63,209 bases of DNA from Protostelium mycophagum. Lineage: Eukaryota; Evosea; Variosea; Protosteliida; Protosteliaceae. Shown one piece after another: positions 15,439 through 27,912 of the stretch. Under the pieces are notes generated by a model, which was not told the DNA's origin, ran no database searches, and saw only the letters and a program-made list of their open reading frames with translations. The DNA is taken from contig MZNV01002920.1 of the NCBI GenBank assembly GCA_002081555.1, positions 1-63,209 of the forward strand. Reading direction: 5' to 3'. The translations under genes and the position numbers were made by a program. The first letter of the stretch is position 1, and each line of letters opens with the position of its first letter.

Positions 15439-15847
15439 CCATAAAGAAGGGTCAAGATGAAAAGAAGAGAACGGTTTCGGTTGTAGACGGGCCCTTCCGA
15501 ATTCTGAACAGCGAGGTCCAGGGGAGAAGTGAGTTGAAAGGAGGTGAGTGGGGTAACTGATCAGTGGTTGAGGAAAATTGAGCAAGCGAATGAGTACAAA
15601 TCTTGCGTTTGGCTGCGCGTAAACTGTTCCAAATTCAAGAAATAAAACAGGAAAGAACACCAATGAGAAGGTGGAAATGGAAAAAGTTCTATTCTTGTAT
15701 TCATATACTTTCAATACGTATTAGTTTTACACCAAGGATGATGTGCAGACCTTGGTGGTGTTTCACAACCAGATTCGATTTTCAAGTTGAAAACTCTCAC
15801 ATTTTTGTGTGACCGGCAACACATCACCGCTCTATCTTCCAGATACA

Positions 15848-17392
15848 ATGCTGAGCATATTCAAAGCTTTTGTGGCGTCTCCAGAAATCACAAAAGATAC
15901 AACCCCAGTATCTTCACCAAGATTGAGGTATTTAAGAGATTTTCTCATTTTACTAATCTTTTCAAGTGAATTCTTCTTTTTAATTATCTCAGTGGATTTG
16001 TTGTTTGTGATACTGTTTCTTTACAAATTCAATCGCAATTCTTCATTCATTATGTTACAGTTGGCGTAAATCTTCCGGCGGTCGAATGTCCTTCTTTAAG
16101 GAAACTGTACCAGAACCGAGCCCGAGTGTCGAGATCATGACCATCACTGACACTTATGTAAGACCCATAAAATCGCCCGTCGGAAGTCCTCGCAGAATTA
16201 TAACCTCTGTCGTCACTCGAGATATGAGAAGCTCAAATGATACTGGTACGTCACCTCAGTTTCATTACAAACTTACAAAATGGTTGATGTGGTCAAGTGC
16301 TTCCACCATTGACAGCAGAGGGTACATTCGCCATTTTACCAGATGAAATGAGGCTTGGGATATTCAGAGTGTGGGCTGTTGAAGGCGACTGGAAGACACT
16401 AGCAATCGCCTCTCGTGTGAATCATCGATGGAATCGTGAAGTTACAGAGGTCTTTTCTACTGATTCTCTCAGGCACTCATTCGTGCAGGTTTGGAGACGA
16501 GAGTTTGAATCGAGATCACGGGATGACATCGCCTTCACCACAGATGAAGCTCTCTGGGCGAAACTTGGAAAATCTTGGAAGTGGATCTGTCTGCTCATGA
16601 CCGTAAGCCGCTCTCAATGCTCATCAAGCTGAACATTGCAGACACCAATTGAAGTCCCCTCCAAAACTCTGCCTTACCAGCTCGGCTTCAATGCAAACAA
16701 AAAGAACGAGGAAGAAGGCAGCGGTGGGTTAATCCGTACCACCATATATATATCTCTAAATGACATGCTATAGTCAGCTTTGATGGTATTTATGAGGGGG
16801 AATGGAAGAATGGGATGCGGCATGGGGTGGGTAGGCTGTGGTGGACAGATAATGACAGATACATTGGAAGGTCCTATTCATTGACAAGTGCAACAAATGA
16901 AGACTGAGCTTCGACAGTTGGAAGGATGACAAAAAGAATGGACAAGGGATGATGGTCTGGTCTAACGGGGATCAATATAATGGTAGTTGGCGAGACGACC
17001 TTAGGCATGGTACGAAAATGGTGAATTGCTCTAGTCTCACGAGATTGCAGGAGCAGATTGCAAGTATAAATATGCAGTTGGGGGGGTGTTCAGAGGTACT
17101 TATAACCATGACGAAAGACATGGTCCTGGAGTGTACGAGTGGACAGACGGCGATAAGTTTGTGGGAGAATGGAAATTTGGCGGGAGGCAAGTGATCGAGC
17201 TATATGTCATATAAATAGATGTTATAATAAAATATATGTTGTTCTAAAGATGACAGGCATGGCAAGGGGATATTCATCACAAAGGACGGCACCCGCATCG
17301 TCCAATTTTGGCAGGAAGATAATGGAGTGAGTTATTCACAGAGACAACCATTTAAATTTCCTGCTGATGAGCTGCAACCCAACTCAATATAA
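15848..17392 (+). CDS. F-box protein with MORN repeats (plus-strand copy)
   Basis: A short N-terminal Ser/Pro-rich region (FKETVPEPSPSVEI, RPIKSPVGSPRR) is followed by an F-box-like segment (FAILPDEMRLGIFRVWAVEGDWKTLAIASRVNHRW). A WKWICLLM block comes next, then MORN repeats (SFDGIYEGEWKNGMRHGVGR, a copy with YIGSFDSWKDDKKNGQG, YNGSWRDDLRHG, YNHDERHGPGVYEWTDGDKF, RHGKGIFITKDG). F-box proteins usually recruit substrates to SCF ubiquitin ligases; MORN repeats bind lipids or act as scaffolds. About six introns, some near 45 nt. The start ATG at 15848 is joined at phase 2 to the second exon. Stop TAA is at 17390-17392. It converges on a paralogue with only about 60 bp between stops. Confidence 0.78.
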
Positions 17393-17453
17393 ATCTGTAG
17401 AGTTAGGATTTGATTGAAAGCATCAGTGTACATCTCATCCAGTAGATTTCTAT

Positions 17454-19210
17454 TTATTGTTTTGTACGCTTGGATGGAGGAACGTCCGTATTTGTGGTCA
17501 TCGATGGGGACATCTGTTCTTCTGTATTGTCAATGCCCTCCTCCATGACGTCATCTTCCTCCTCCGCTTTCCATTCCATGTCATCCGATTCTCCGTCACT
17601 TGATTTCACACTCCCATCCTTGGGAAGGTGAGGTTTTCTTTCATTTGATAATAGATACACACCTGTCTTCGCTTTTTGTCTTTGGGATCATTCTGATCTG
17701 TGGAGAGCAATGTGAGTTTGTCTGTGATATGATCTTCACAAGCTGCCTTCTCTGTAGGATTTCCGCAATCTTCTGTCTGATCAGATGCAGAAGCTATTTT
17801 TGTTGACACCACATCAGTACTCGTCTCTATCCCCTTGGAAAATTCATCGAATCGTTCTTCACGCCACACCTATTCATTTTCACAAAGAAGAAAATTAGCT
17901 TGAATATTCTACCTGCTCATATACATCACCATTCTTTCTCTTCAATATACCAACTCCTGATCTTTTTCCGTCTGAAAACTCCCCCTCAAAAATATCTCCG
18001 TCTGGCCATTTATAGACGCCCTTACCGTGTCTCTTATCTCTTCTCCAATGCCCTTGATACGTTCTCCCATCCGGCCACTGATAAATAAGCAACTAATGGA
18101 AGAGTAACTAACTCACAGAATAATGTCCGGTGCCATGTCTAAATACATTCGCCCAATCTCCGGTGTACACTCTTCCATTTGGCCTAATTTTTTTAACAGA
18201 TTCCACGATAGATATGAAGGCTTACCATGTGTACGTCCCATAGATGAACTTATTTTCGTTGAACTGTCCTCTGAAGATGGAGCCGTTGGTAAAAGTGAAC
18301 TCTCCATCACCGTGTCTCTTGTGCGAAGCATACTCTCCGATATATTTATTTCCATTCGGCCTGTTTTTTATCAGTGTGATATTGCCACGAAACCGACTCA
18401 CCATACGCGCTCGCCAAAACCCGACCTCTGATCGTCCTTCCACTGTCCTTTATAAGATGAACCCGGTGCCCATTGATATATTCCATATCCTGTCCTCTTA
18501 TTATTCGTCCAATCACCACTATACAGGTCTTTCTTCTCTGGATCATCTGTTTGGGGGTAATAAAAGTAACCCGGTCCTTCTTTATTATCTATATCTTTCC
18601 ATTCTCGCTTGATTACATCAGAACAACAAAAAATTCCTTTCAATTACCAATTTGGAAAGAGCCAACCATTTCCATGTTTTTCCATCAAATTTGTGTTGAA
18701 TTGGGGCATCCACCGAATAGCAGATGCCCTCCCACAATTGATCATCTCTGGAGATGTCTCGAAACCTCCTGCAAACCCGGCTTGTCTTACAAAGTGATTT
18801 ATAGTCTAAATAGGCAAAGATTTGATAGACTATCTCCATCGGAAGGACGGAAAAATAACCTCTTTGATCTGTCTCCACATAGTGTCCAGTGCTCTACAAA
18901 AATCAATCTTGGGAGAGTATTTTTTTCAAGATCATCAAATTGACATCAGCTCCCTTCTCACCATTAAGAAGGAGTAGAACTCACTGAGCTTTTGAAGCTC
19001 ATTCCTCAGTGTTGAGAGAGATTTGACTTCAACTCCAGCCAAAGTGGTCTCCAGATCACTCATTTGAGAAATTGCTATTCTAACTTGGTTTCTTTTCTGC
19101 TCCCAGGCAATTCGATTAGCGAGTTCTGTTGATGGTGATGGCTCCTCTATGAAGTAATTTCCCGAGAGAATGGGACTGCCGGTCGGAGGTGAGCCAACCG
19201 TGGACATCAT
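17454..19210 (-). CDS. F-box protein with MORN repeats (minus-strand copy)
   Basis: Starts MMSTVGSPPTGSPILSGNYF, with a coiled-coil-like segment (IAISQMSDLETTLAGVEVK) before the F-box (GYFSVLPMEIVYQIFAYLDY..SRVCRRFRDISRDDQLWEGI). A FDGKTWKWLALSKL block parallels the WKWICLLM block of the plus-strand copy. At least six MORN units follow (YSGDWTNNKRTGYGIYQW, YKGQWKDDQRSGFGERVW, YIGEYASHKRHGDGEFTF, YQGHWRRDKRHGKGVYKW, FEGEFSDGKRSGVGILKR). The tail is acidic and ends DVPPSKRTKQ, a possible nuclear signal. Stop is at 17454-17456. Shared architecture and position suggest it and the neighbouring plus-strand gene are an old inverted duplication. Confidence 0.82.
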
Positions 19211-19282
19211 CTTGGAGCTTAGTGCTGTTGTGGAATGGTGGATGAATGGATTGGAAAATCCCTTTGCGCGGTTTGGGCACCT

Positions 19283-19894
19283 TTATGACCAATCATTTGC
19301 GACCAAACTCCGATCTACAAACCAGAAATCAATTATTATTTCATGAAAAAAGTGGTTCCATGAGTGTAAGCAAAAACTATCAATGACTGGCTCCTGGACT
19401 ACCTGAGCTGCGTCGTACAGTTTGGACGAAACGGAATGTGAAGAAAGGCTATGAATAAAGTAATTTAATGACTTGCACTTGGACTTTAAAATAGAATTGA
19501 GATATAATGAGTGAAGTGAAGCCCTGCAAGTGGTTTCGAACACAAAAATATCTGCAAAGAACTGAACAAAAAAATTAAATGTTACATCTACAACGAGAAG
19601 CGGCGGGAGGTTGTTGATTATCGTTGTGAAGACGCTGGCTACATGAACCCGACAGGAACGACCCGATCGAAAGGGAAATTCTGGAACTTTTTCTTTCGAG
19701 ACGCGCCCAATGATTCGATCACGTCTCAAGACGATTCTGGTAAAACATGAGCTAAATTCTCGTTGGTGGTTGATAGAAGCAGTGATAGATAGAAAAACAT
19801 CAGATGCATCAAGAAATAACAAAGTCACCTCCTCAACCTCTTTTGTGGCACCAGATAATAGGTAAATTACCTCCGGCATAAATTTCATCATCAT
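19283..19894. other. spacer with uncertain coding potential on either strand
   Basis: The 716 bp between the F-box/MORN start (19210) and the next plus-strand start (19927) contain two competing open frames. On the minus strand a 203-codon frame fills 19894-19283, but it is Phe/Ser/Val-rich and resembles nothing I know. On the plus strand about 19523-19750 encodes a more natural-looking stretch (ICKELNKKIKCYIYNEKRRE, GTTRSKGKFWNFFFRDAPND) that lacks an ATG and could be one exon of an unrecognised gene. I cannot decide between them. Confidence 0.3.
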
Positions 19895-19926
19895 TATTAA
19901 TCCACCACCTCAGAAAAAGCATTAGC

Positions 19927-22827
19927 ATGGGAAGCACTAAAAAGGGTTCGGTCACTATCAGGTATGTCTATTTCAATGATTTCAGCGAAATTGTTTTTAT
20001 TTCAATACGGACTCCTGCTCTAATATTCTACTAACTTGAGCAGCTCATCAAAATCATCAAATCGAAAATCGGTCATGGCCCTGTTGCCATTGATGCAACA
20101 GGCAGCAGAAGGTAAGACACCAACAGATCCGCCCACTGCTCAAGAAAATATTGCCAGGGCGAAACAGGCGAGAACTCTCTTTTATACTTTTTTCATTCGT
20201 TTCTTGAAGAAGAACAATTTTCACGACTAAAATAAGAAAACATTGACTCACTCATTTCTCTTCTCAAGGACTGATTGAGTTCAGGCCATTAGTGACATAG
20301 AAGCACTCATCCAGAAGGAACTTGCTCTCATGGCATCTGATGATCTCGTTGTTGATAGACTCGAAAATGATGTGCCGATCAAAAAGGTTTGTTCTTATTA
20401 TCGAACTTGGGGTAAAGATATGCAGAGACCTGGTCCTAAATTGATAAGACCTGTCAACAAGAAGAAAAACAAGATGGTTTTAGGCACAATGGAATACGAC
20501 CCTGTTCGTAATATTTGGGTTGGTGAGTATAAGCACACGTTACAAATCTTTTATAATTTATATATTTTTATTAGTTATAGATTTATTATAATATGTTATA
20601 TTTCAATTTTTGATCAAATTCTTTACTGATGAGATAGGTAATGAGCAGGAGCTGGATGCCTTTCAAAGGAACGCGCCTGCTCTGATCACAAACATGAGCC
20701 AAAATAAGGACCAGGTGCAAGGTAGTTTTGTTCTTGCATATTTTATTTTTGATGAGAGTTTGGTGAATTTTGCTTTCCACGAGATATTTTCTCGCCTCTG
20801 TTCTAGCATTATGGTTGCAAATATTAATACAATATTCCTCGATTTAGATAATTGTTGAATATACTCTAGTTGTGGGAGACATGATTTTCGACCCTGTGGA
20901 AGGTGTATGGCGCGGTAACGAAAAAGATTTGAAGAAATTTATGCCTTCCGTCACCACAATCTCTCAAACAAACGACGATTCCATCCGTACGTGATAGATC
21001 TTTCTGCACAATATCCGTAGTTGTAGAATGACGTGTACAGAGATCCCGGATGGTATGACTTTTGATCCTGAGACGATGACGTGGCAGGGAAATGATGAGG
21101 AGGTCGACATCTTTGACGAGATAGATGACCTAGATCGAGGCACAAAATCCTTCAAGGTCAACTTTTCGCGTTAGATATTATTATTAAATCTTCACAGGTG
21201 GAAGAGGGTGAATTTCAGATGTTGCCAGACCTAATCGCATCATTCAAAGTGTGGGAAGAGGAGCACAAGAAATTGGGAAGCTGGTTATCAGAGGGTCCTG
21301 GAGATAAAAACGACCGTGACCATTTCCCCGAAATTCGCACTGTATGAACATTTATAGCACAAGTTATTGACCTTACATAGATGTCAATAGTTCGAATAGT
21401 AAGTCAGGCTAAGAAACAGGTTGCAATTGTCCCCCCTCCTGCTCCACAACCTGCCCCTTCTCCTCCCTCTTCGGCTACAAGTCACACACCACATATTCCC
21501 ATACTCTCTCCATCTATGTCAAGTCCTGGTCCATTGAGGTCAGAATTTATATGATCTCAAATTCATATTATTTCCACAAGGAGGCTGATCACATTTAGGT
21601 TCAGCAGGAAATCAGTGAAACCAGGGGAGGAAGTATTATCCACGTCACCACGTAGTGGTCTCATCGTCCCCGAGAAAAAGAAAGTGAGTTTTTCTTATAT
21701 GTTATTCATATCTTATATTGAAGGTGACCGTGGAGGATTGGGATGATGTGGAAATCCCGACAGGTGCACCTCTTACAAAGTCATCAAGCTTCAGGGTAAA
21801 GTGATAGATGTATATGATTGTGATGTTAAGATTACCAGGAGGACAAGAGTGATTCGGAGTTAGATTTCAGCGATAGTGGTACAGAGGTGAAACTGCCCTC
21901 CGCAGATAAATCCGACAAGCCCACACAGGTCACACCTTATTTCATTCCTTGTTTTGACAGATGTTAGGCGTCAGACAGCTTGAACCAGTACAAAGATGAC
22001 GAAGAGGACGATGGATTTGGAGATGTCGTTGTAGACTTCAACAGGATCAAACCAATGAACCGCACATCATCTACAACAAGCATCTCCAGTAATTTATCTT
22101 TTTCTAGTGGGACGATGGGGTCTCAACCCTCTATTAAAAGAGAAAGTGACAAGTGAGTGGCGTATCTACATTGTGATAAATTAAATATATACAGACAGAC
22201 AGAATCTGGGTCAGATGATGACTTTGATGATTTTCCAACAGACATACAGAGCAATCCGAAGTTGATGTCCCTCAGTAATCCAAAATTACGCAACGTTCTC
22301 CCCTCAGGCACCGCCACAATGGGAAAAAAGCTCGGAAAATTCGTCATGGCCTCACCAGATGTGCTGGACTCTTTCGCGGGTGAGTTTGTTATGATTCCTT
22401 ACCTCCAATTGACATGCTGATAGACGATGATGTCGAAGTATGGTCAGACGATGCTGATATAAAACTCCCGAACTCCGGATCTTTACGTATAAGGCAACCC
22501 GCCGCACGCAATACCCCCCGCAAGGCCAAGGTAAGTATATCACATTGAGGACAATCAGGCAAAAGCTAATATCCCTAGCCCACTGTTGACATGGACGAGT
22601 GGTCAGATTTAGATATCCCCACAGAGAAGCCTCTGACCATCAAAAAGTCAACATCACATTCCTCAGATGAGCATGATGATAACGAGAGTTGGTCTGATCT
22701 CGATATACCACGGGACTTTGCATTGAAGTTGCATGTGGCGCAGCCGTCTGCTGCACAGGAACACCCATCTGTTTTTGGGGTGACTCAATTGAAAAAGGGG
22801 AAAAAGGGAAATATTACTCTAAAATAA
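19927..22827 (+). CDS. Byr4/Bfa1-like two-component GAP subunit (tentative)
   Basis: In yeasts Byr4/Bfa1 with Cdc16/Bub2 forms the GAP for the Spg1/Tem1 GTPase that times septation and mitotic exit. Here, after MGSTKKGSVTI and a Ser-rich start, come VCSYYRTWGKDMQRPGPKLI and three copies of a M-x-x/Y/F-D-P-x-x-x-x-W-x-G-N-E/D-x-E/D module: TMEYDPVRNIWVGNEQELDA, DMIFDPVEGVWRGNEKDLKK, GMTFDPETMTWQGNDEEVDI followed by an acidic FDEIDDL. The C-terminal half is Ser/Pro-rich with repeated W-(D/S)-D-x-(D/E)-I-P motifs (VEDWDDVEIPTG, DEWSDLDIPTEK, ESWSDLDIPRDF). The DP..W.GN module and the WDD-type repeats are the basis for the family call. A generic disordered scaffold is the alternative. About 12 introns near 50-60 nt; start ATG at 19927 opens a 35-base exon. 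Confidence 0.55.
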
Positions 22828-22966
22828 AATTGTATATTGTGATTACGCTTGATTTTGGATATTTATGAATTAATGTTCAGATTAATTCATTCATAGATAA
22901 ATAAATCAATCCCTCGCAGAAGGGAATTCATAGATAAATCAATCAATCGTGAAAAACGTGTATCTT
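22828..22966. repeat. short AT-rich spacer with direct repeats
   Basis: Convergent 3' spacer containing two near-identical copies of the 12-mer TTCATAGATAAA within about 40 bp, and AATAAA-like polyadenylation signals for both flanking genes. Confidence 0.6.
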
Positions 22967-25428
22967 TCACTTATTTTTGTGTTCCAAAAATTTGGTCCAT
23001 CCTGGGTTCATGTGATTAAAGAGCTCAGACCATTTCCCCCTTCTCATCATCTCACAATGTTTTGCATCAAAGTTCCATTGCATTTGTGTTGGAAAGGAGA
23101 TGTCTGATGCCTCCATCATAGACTCCCACCCGCCAGTCAAGTCACTCTCTTGAGGGTTTGCTTGATTATAAATGAGCTCGCCCAATCTGTACAGTGACCT
23201 TCCCATGGCATCAGCTAATACTTGCTCTCTTGCCCTGTGTTTATGTCAAAATTAAGTGGTCCTGTTGTGCAATTCACCTTGCATTGACTAATGGCAAGAT
23301 AACTTGGTATTTTGTAGGTTGGTACTCCGTCATCAACTCATCAATCCCTTCAATGAGTCCACTTGAATAAGGTGAGCTGAACCTGAAGCCAGTAATCTCT
23401 AATGATCCCATAGTGCACCAGAATCTGATGATGTCATTCCCATTTTGAAGAATCTTGCACTGAACAGAAACCCTTTGAAGTATTCACCTCAGTGGGATTG
23501 GATCACTTAATGGTGACACCCATGACATCCATGTGTGAAGATTTGGTTCCGAATTCTCTTGGTAATGTGTGTTAAATAACTTGGTCATCATCATCTCCAT
23601 CATGTCTTTCAGTAACAGCGCATTCATTTCAGCCCTCAGTTTTTCGTCACGATGTAATGTTTCCATGGTGATGGAATTCAACTTGAGGCTCATTGTAGAT
23701 GAGATCAGGGAGGAATTATAGTGGAATACGTCAGGGTACCAGAATCTTATGCGGGAGAATTTAGATGTTAGATTTGTATCCAATATTTGTAGATCTAGAT
23801 ATGGATTGCCTTGCAGATTCTGAACATGTCAGAATCTTTCACCCTTTCCTTGGGATTCTTTGAATCTTTATAAAAATAGAAAAGACTGAATTCTGAGCAC
23901 ATCAAAATATGCTCACACGTAATTCTTGTTCAGCGACCAGCAGAAACCCATCCTTTGGATGTCCTGTCCTCTCCTCCGTTCTCCACATATTACGTGTGTT
24001 GACGTCATCATGCATCATATTGAATAGTTCTGGGAGTATTTTCTCTGTATGGTGACGTGCCCACTGTATGGCAGTGAATTTTGGCGCGTTTGCAGATTTA
24101 AGATGACCCCAGAATGAGAACCCGAATCCCATCGACTTTTGGTTACGTATGATGTCGTATGTGTACATCTTCATTTGGTGAAATCTCTCGAAGTATCTCA
24201 TGTCGACATCCTTCCACATGTTCCGAGGTTGCTCGTTGAGCCTACAGGATGCTTCTACACTGAAAGTCTCAACTCTTCTGATCTTAATACAAAAATGACG
24301 TTTGTAAAAATTCTACTTACGGTCCGATATAATCGAGCAGAGAGAAGTGTCTGTACAATTGTTCCAAATATTCGTGCCATTTTGCGTAAAGTTTGGAAGC
24401 CTTCATTTTGATGATAAGATCCACTGGGCCATTCTCCACATTCTCATCCACTTCAAACCTTCCGCTATTCACCTGAACGACGTCAAAATGACACTTTGAC
24501 AAGATGTATTGCCGGAATAAAATACCAAAGATATCATGCCAGGAAAAGACATCTCGATGGCTGAAATACCTTGAATGGTGGTGGAGCCAAGCTCCCAAGT
24601 GTCAAGTTCGTCAATAACTTATGCGAATGAATGACTCTCCACGTTTTTCTTATTGCGTGAGGGTAGGAATCTAAAAATGGTACAATTTTACCCAGAGAGA
24701 CTTTCTGCTGAATATTGATGTACTTGGGTCCTCCAAGTATGGAAATCAGGCGGGAAGTTTCTGTGACGTTTTCCGAGAAGAACAAGGGCGTGCCTGACAC
24801 CGATGAGAATTTATTTCCTCTTGGCTTTTGGCTTTCTCCAAAGCTTTGAATACTTTCACAATGAAAAAGAAGGGCGGGAGGGAGAAATAAAATGTGCTGA
24901 CCTTTTGGGATCATTGCAACAACAGGCCATGGTCCGTAATTTTCTGAATCCCTTGCATCGTAACTGACGTAAAATCCACCTTAGAGAGTGAATTGTTGTC
25001 AAAAAACAAATCTTTAGTTTCAATTTTGCTCACCACCACCATACCCTTTTCCAGCGTCCAGCCTGACATTTTATTAATTCAAGATTTTTTTGGCGCATCG
25101 CATTCGATGTGGATTTGAATCTCCAAATTGAAGAGGGATGCAAAGTGGGTTTGTTATTTTACAGCATAAGATCACTCACAGATCCATCTCCTCTTCATCA
25201 ATGTTGTGTTGAAGAGCATATCGAAGTCCACTTGCTGTGTCGCCCCAATGGTAGACATAACCAGTCTGATCGGTTCTCTTTAATGAAGATAGAAAGGTGT
25301 CTAATTGGCTCTGGTTGAAGGACCATGTCGGAGAGATGGTATAGATCTTGAAAATATGAGAAGAGTATGACAGAAGGACAAACCTCCTCTGCTGACACGA
25401 GTGATAGAAGACAGATCAGAAAGATCAT
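22967..25428 (-). CDS. large secreted protein of unknown family, possible ART-like N-terminal domain
   Basis: The start ATG (25428-25426) opens a short exon encoding a clean signal peptide, MIFLICLLSLVSAEE. The second exon reads YTISPTWSFNQSQLDTFLSS..GYVYHWGDTASGLRYALQHN and the third to fourth exons GKGYGGGGFYVSYDARDSEN. The order Y-H-W..GLR-x-AL..G-Y-G-G-G-F-Y-V-S..A-x-x-S-E-x-Y-G resembles the core of ADP-ribosyltransferase-fold proteins, but this is a hand reading only. Later exons carry blocks such as LISILGGPKYINIQQKVSLG, WHDIFGILFRQYILSKCHFD, YEHLEQLYRHFSLLDY-like helices, RYFERFHQMKMYTYDIIRNQ and LFNHMNPGWTKFLEHKNK before the stop at 22967-22969. I do not recognise the remaining roughly 450 residues. 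About nine introns of 40-60 nt. The gene lies in series behind the SLC37 gene on the same strand. Confidence 0.6.
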
Positions 25429-25582
25429 CGTTCCCTTCTCGATTCCCGCACCTTCACATTCTTATGTTTCTACAACCACCGCAGAAATGGTCCAAATGAA
25501 TAATTTTAAATTTAAATTTCAAATTCAAGCCAATCGTATTTAATATCCACCAACTCTCTTTCCCTTAACATTAATTTAGATT

Positions 25583-27779
25583 TTATGATTTATCCTTTTC
25601 ATAAGAATGAAAAGCCTTTTCCTCGGGCTGGTGGTCTCTCTCATTCTCATTCTTCTTGTTGGGATTATACGTCGCTGATAAAGTGGGAAATTTGTGTGGA
25701 TTCGATCTGATATCAGAGTCTAATACGAGACAAGAAAGGGCCATACCGACCGCAGCCAGGAACATGCACGCGAGAAAACTGTTCCAACCCTTCTGAATGA
25801 CATAACCTATAGTAGTGAGGAACAATGGGCTGGTGTATAGGAGATTTTGCAGATGAAATTTTTGATTGTAACCTATCGGCATGCCAGCAATAACACCTCC
25901 AGCACCAACAGATGCGCCTATCAATCCCAGCGAAGTTCCTAAGCATTTCAATACGGCGTCATAATTAAAAATCCACCTGCTACTCTGGGGTCTACAAGTT
26001 CCGTTGCAGCCACCATCAGCAAAGTATGTGGTCCATTCACGCAAAACCCAATGATACCCACGACCACCAAATTGATCAAATAAGAGGACGTATTGTACAG
26101 ATATAGAATGACGCACTGTCGATGTCAATCATTGTGGTCCGCGAAATTCGAAATACCCCGAAAGCGGCGCCATAAGAGAAATATAGGCATGTAGGGATAC
26201 GATTGCCGCGCCACACTGTGTCACTGTACCAGGATGCGGCAATTCCACCTAATTGATCAACAAATTCTACAATTTAAAGGCAATTATTTTACCTACTAAA
26301 GAGAACATCTCAAACCAGAAGACACAACTGGAAGCCGATATCATGCTCATGTTCCTCTGCTCCATCATCATCAAGACTATCCTTAAAACGTCAATAAATT
26401 GATGACTGTGCATCAACTCACCAATCAAGCATGGACACTCGAATGATGTACATGCACAATGAGGCCAAAAATAGCATCCAACAAGTGCGGTTTTTTAGAA
26501 TGAGGTCTACAACATTGATATTCTTTTCTTGAGAAGGAGCTGGTGTATCAGGTGTCTGTGGGATCTGTGGCGTCTAAAACTACCTTAGTGAATATAATCA
26601 TCGAAAAAAATACCTCTTTCCCTCTTTCCACGTCATCGCTCTGCGGAACTTAGTGAGTTGAAAATTAATCTGATTTGGCGAATGGACTTTCAAGAAATTT
26701 GCCGCATTATTCTGGGGGTTTTTTGCACCGGTAACTCAAACTCAACTCCATGTTTTACAAAACTCCTGTTTGGACGACTTTGGACGCTTCACAATTTTTT
26801 CGTTCAATTGCAAACTTTCTCAGGCCATCACCACAGACATTTTTCACGATTAATTGGGAATATATTTATGTAAGATTATATCAAAATCCAACACGTACCT
26901 CTCTCTTTACAAAACCAACAGCCTCTGGTGAATCTGCTAAGTAATACACTGCAAAAGCTGCTGCACTTGCAATGACAAAACCACACAATGTCATCGTGAA
27001 CCTTGACTCAATCAATTTTAAAAATCGCCATAAAACAAAAACTTAAAAAGAGCAAAAATCAATTGGAAGAAGGCGTCATCGTCGATTAAAGAAACACCTG
27101 AAACCGTGGGCTATGCTCATGTAGCCACCGACTAAGGCGATCCCTGCTCCTCCAAAATTCTGAGCTGCAGAGACGAGTGCCCATTTTGTTGCTCTCTCCT
27201 CTTTGTCGTACCACTTGACCAGTATCTTCACAAGTCTTTCAGATATTTCACACAATATTCAGTCAAAATGCTCCACCTTCAACAGGGGAATCCAACCAAG
27301 ACCTTGAGAGATACCATTCATAGACCAGGACAATAATAGTATCGTAGGATGATAAAAGAGACCAATGCATGCACTGGCAGCACCGCACATCAACATCGCA
27401 ACAATCTCCATGTTCTGAGGGGCCAGATACATATCTGAAGCATATCCACCAAATAGCTTACTGTTGTCGATCAACATATTGATCATGTCGTACTTGAATA
27501 TCATCAGTGTGGCATTCTCACCTCATAAAGAAAGTTGCAGAGAAACAACTACTCACAAATCCGATGTCTGTCTTCTTCATTCCCGTTTCCTTTAAATGGT
27601 GATTTCGTTGATGACAAACTCTAAAATATCACCTGCATTAGAGCTCCTAATACGGAATTAAGATCTCTTCTCCCAACATTGGTCATCAGATAACACATAA
27701 AGGCACCAATTATGATCTTTGTTCTCCATTTCGTTAACTCTTGACCAAAATTATTCTTTTCGTGGTAAGCCAACAACAT
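25583..27779 (-). CDS. SLC37-type sugar-phosphate/phosphate antiporter (MFS)
   Basis: Multi-pass MFS transporter similar to the glucose-6-phosphate translocase SLC37A4, which exchanges hexose phosphate for phosphate across the ER membrane. The N-terminus holds VGRRDLNSVLGALMQ and the KKTDIGF turn. The segment LFGGYASDMYLAPQN..WSMNGISQGLGWIPLLK matches the loop-and-helix block that in SLC37A4 reads GLAQGLGWPP. Next come LVKWYDKEERATKWALVSAAQNFGG, a cytosolic loop of short acidic/Pro-rich sequence (TPQIPQTPDTPAPSQEKN), helices with WFEMFSLVGGIAASWYSD and VGIIGFCVNGPHTLLMVAA, and a charged tail ending HSYEKDKS. Start ATG is at 27779-27777. Upstream and in the opposite direction is SARNP, 133 bp away, so the two probably share a promoter region. 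Confidence 0.84.
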
Positions 27780-27912
27780 GATCAAAGGGTATGGCTGGTC
27801 TTTTCAAAGGAAAAGCTGAGCTTCAGCTTCCGCTTCTCAAAAAATTGGAATCTAAAGCGTTGTAGATTGTGAGCATTTAACGGTTTTTTTGTTGAGGATC
27901 ACCAAAACCAAA

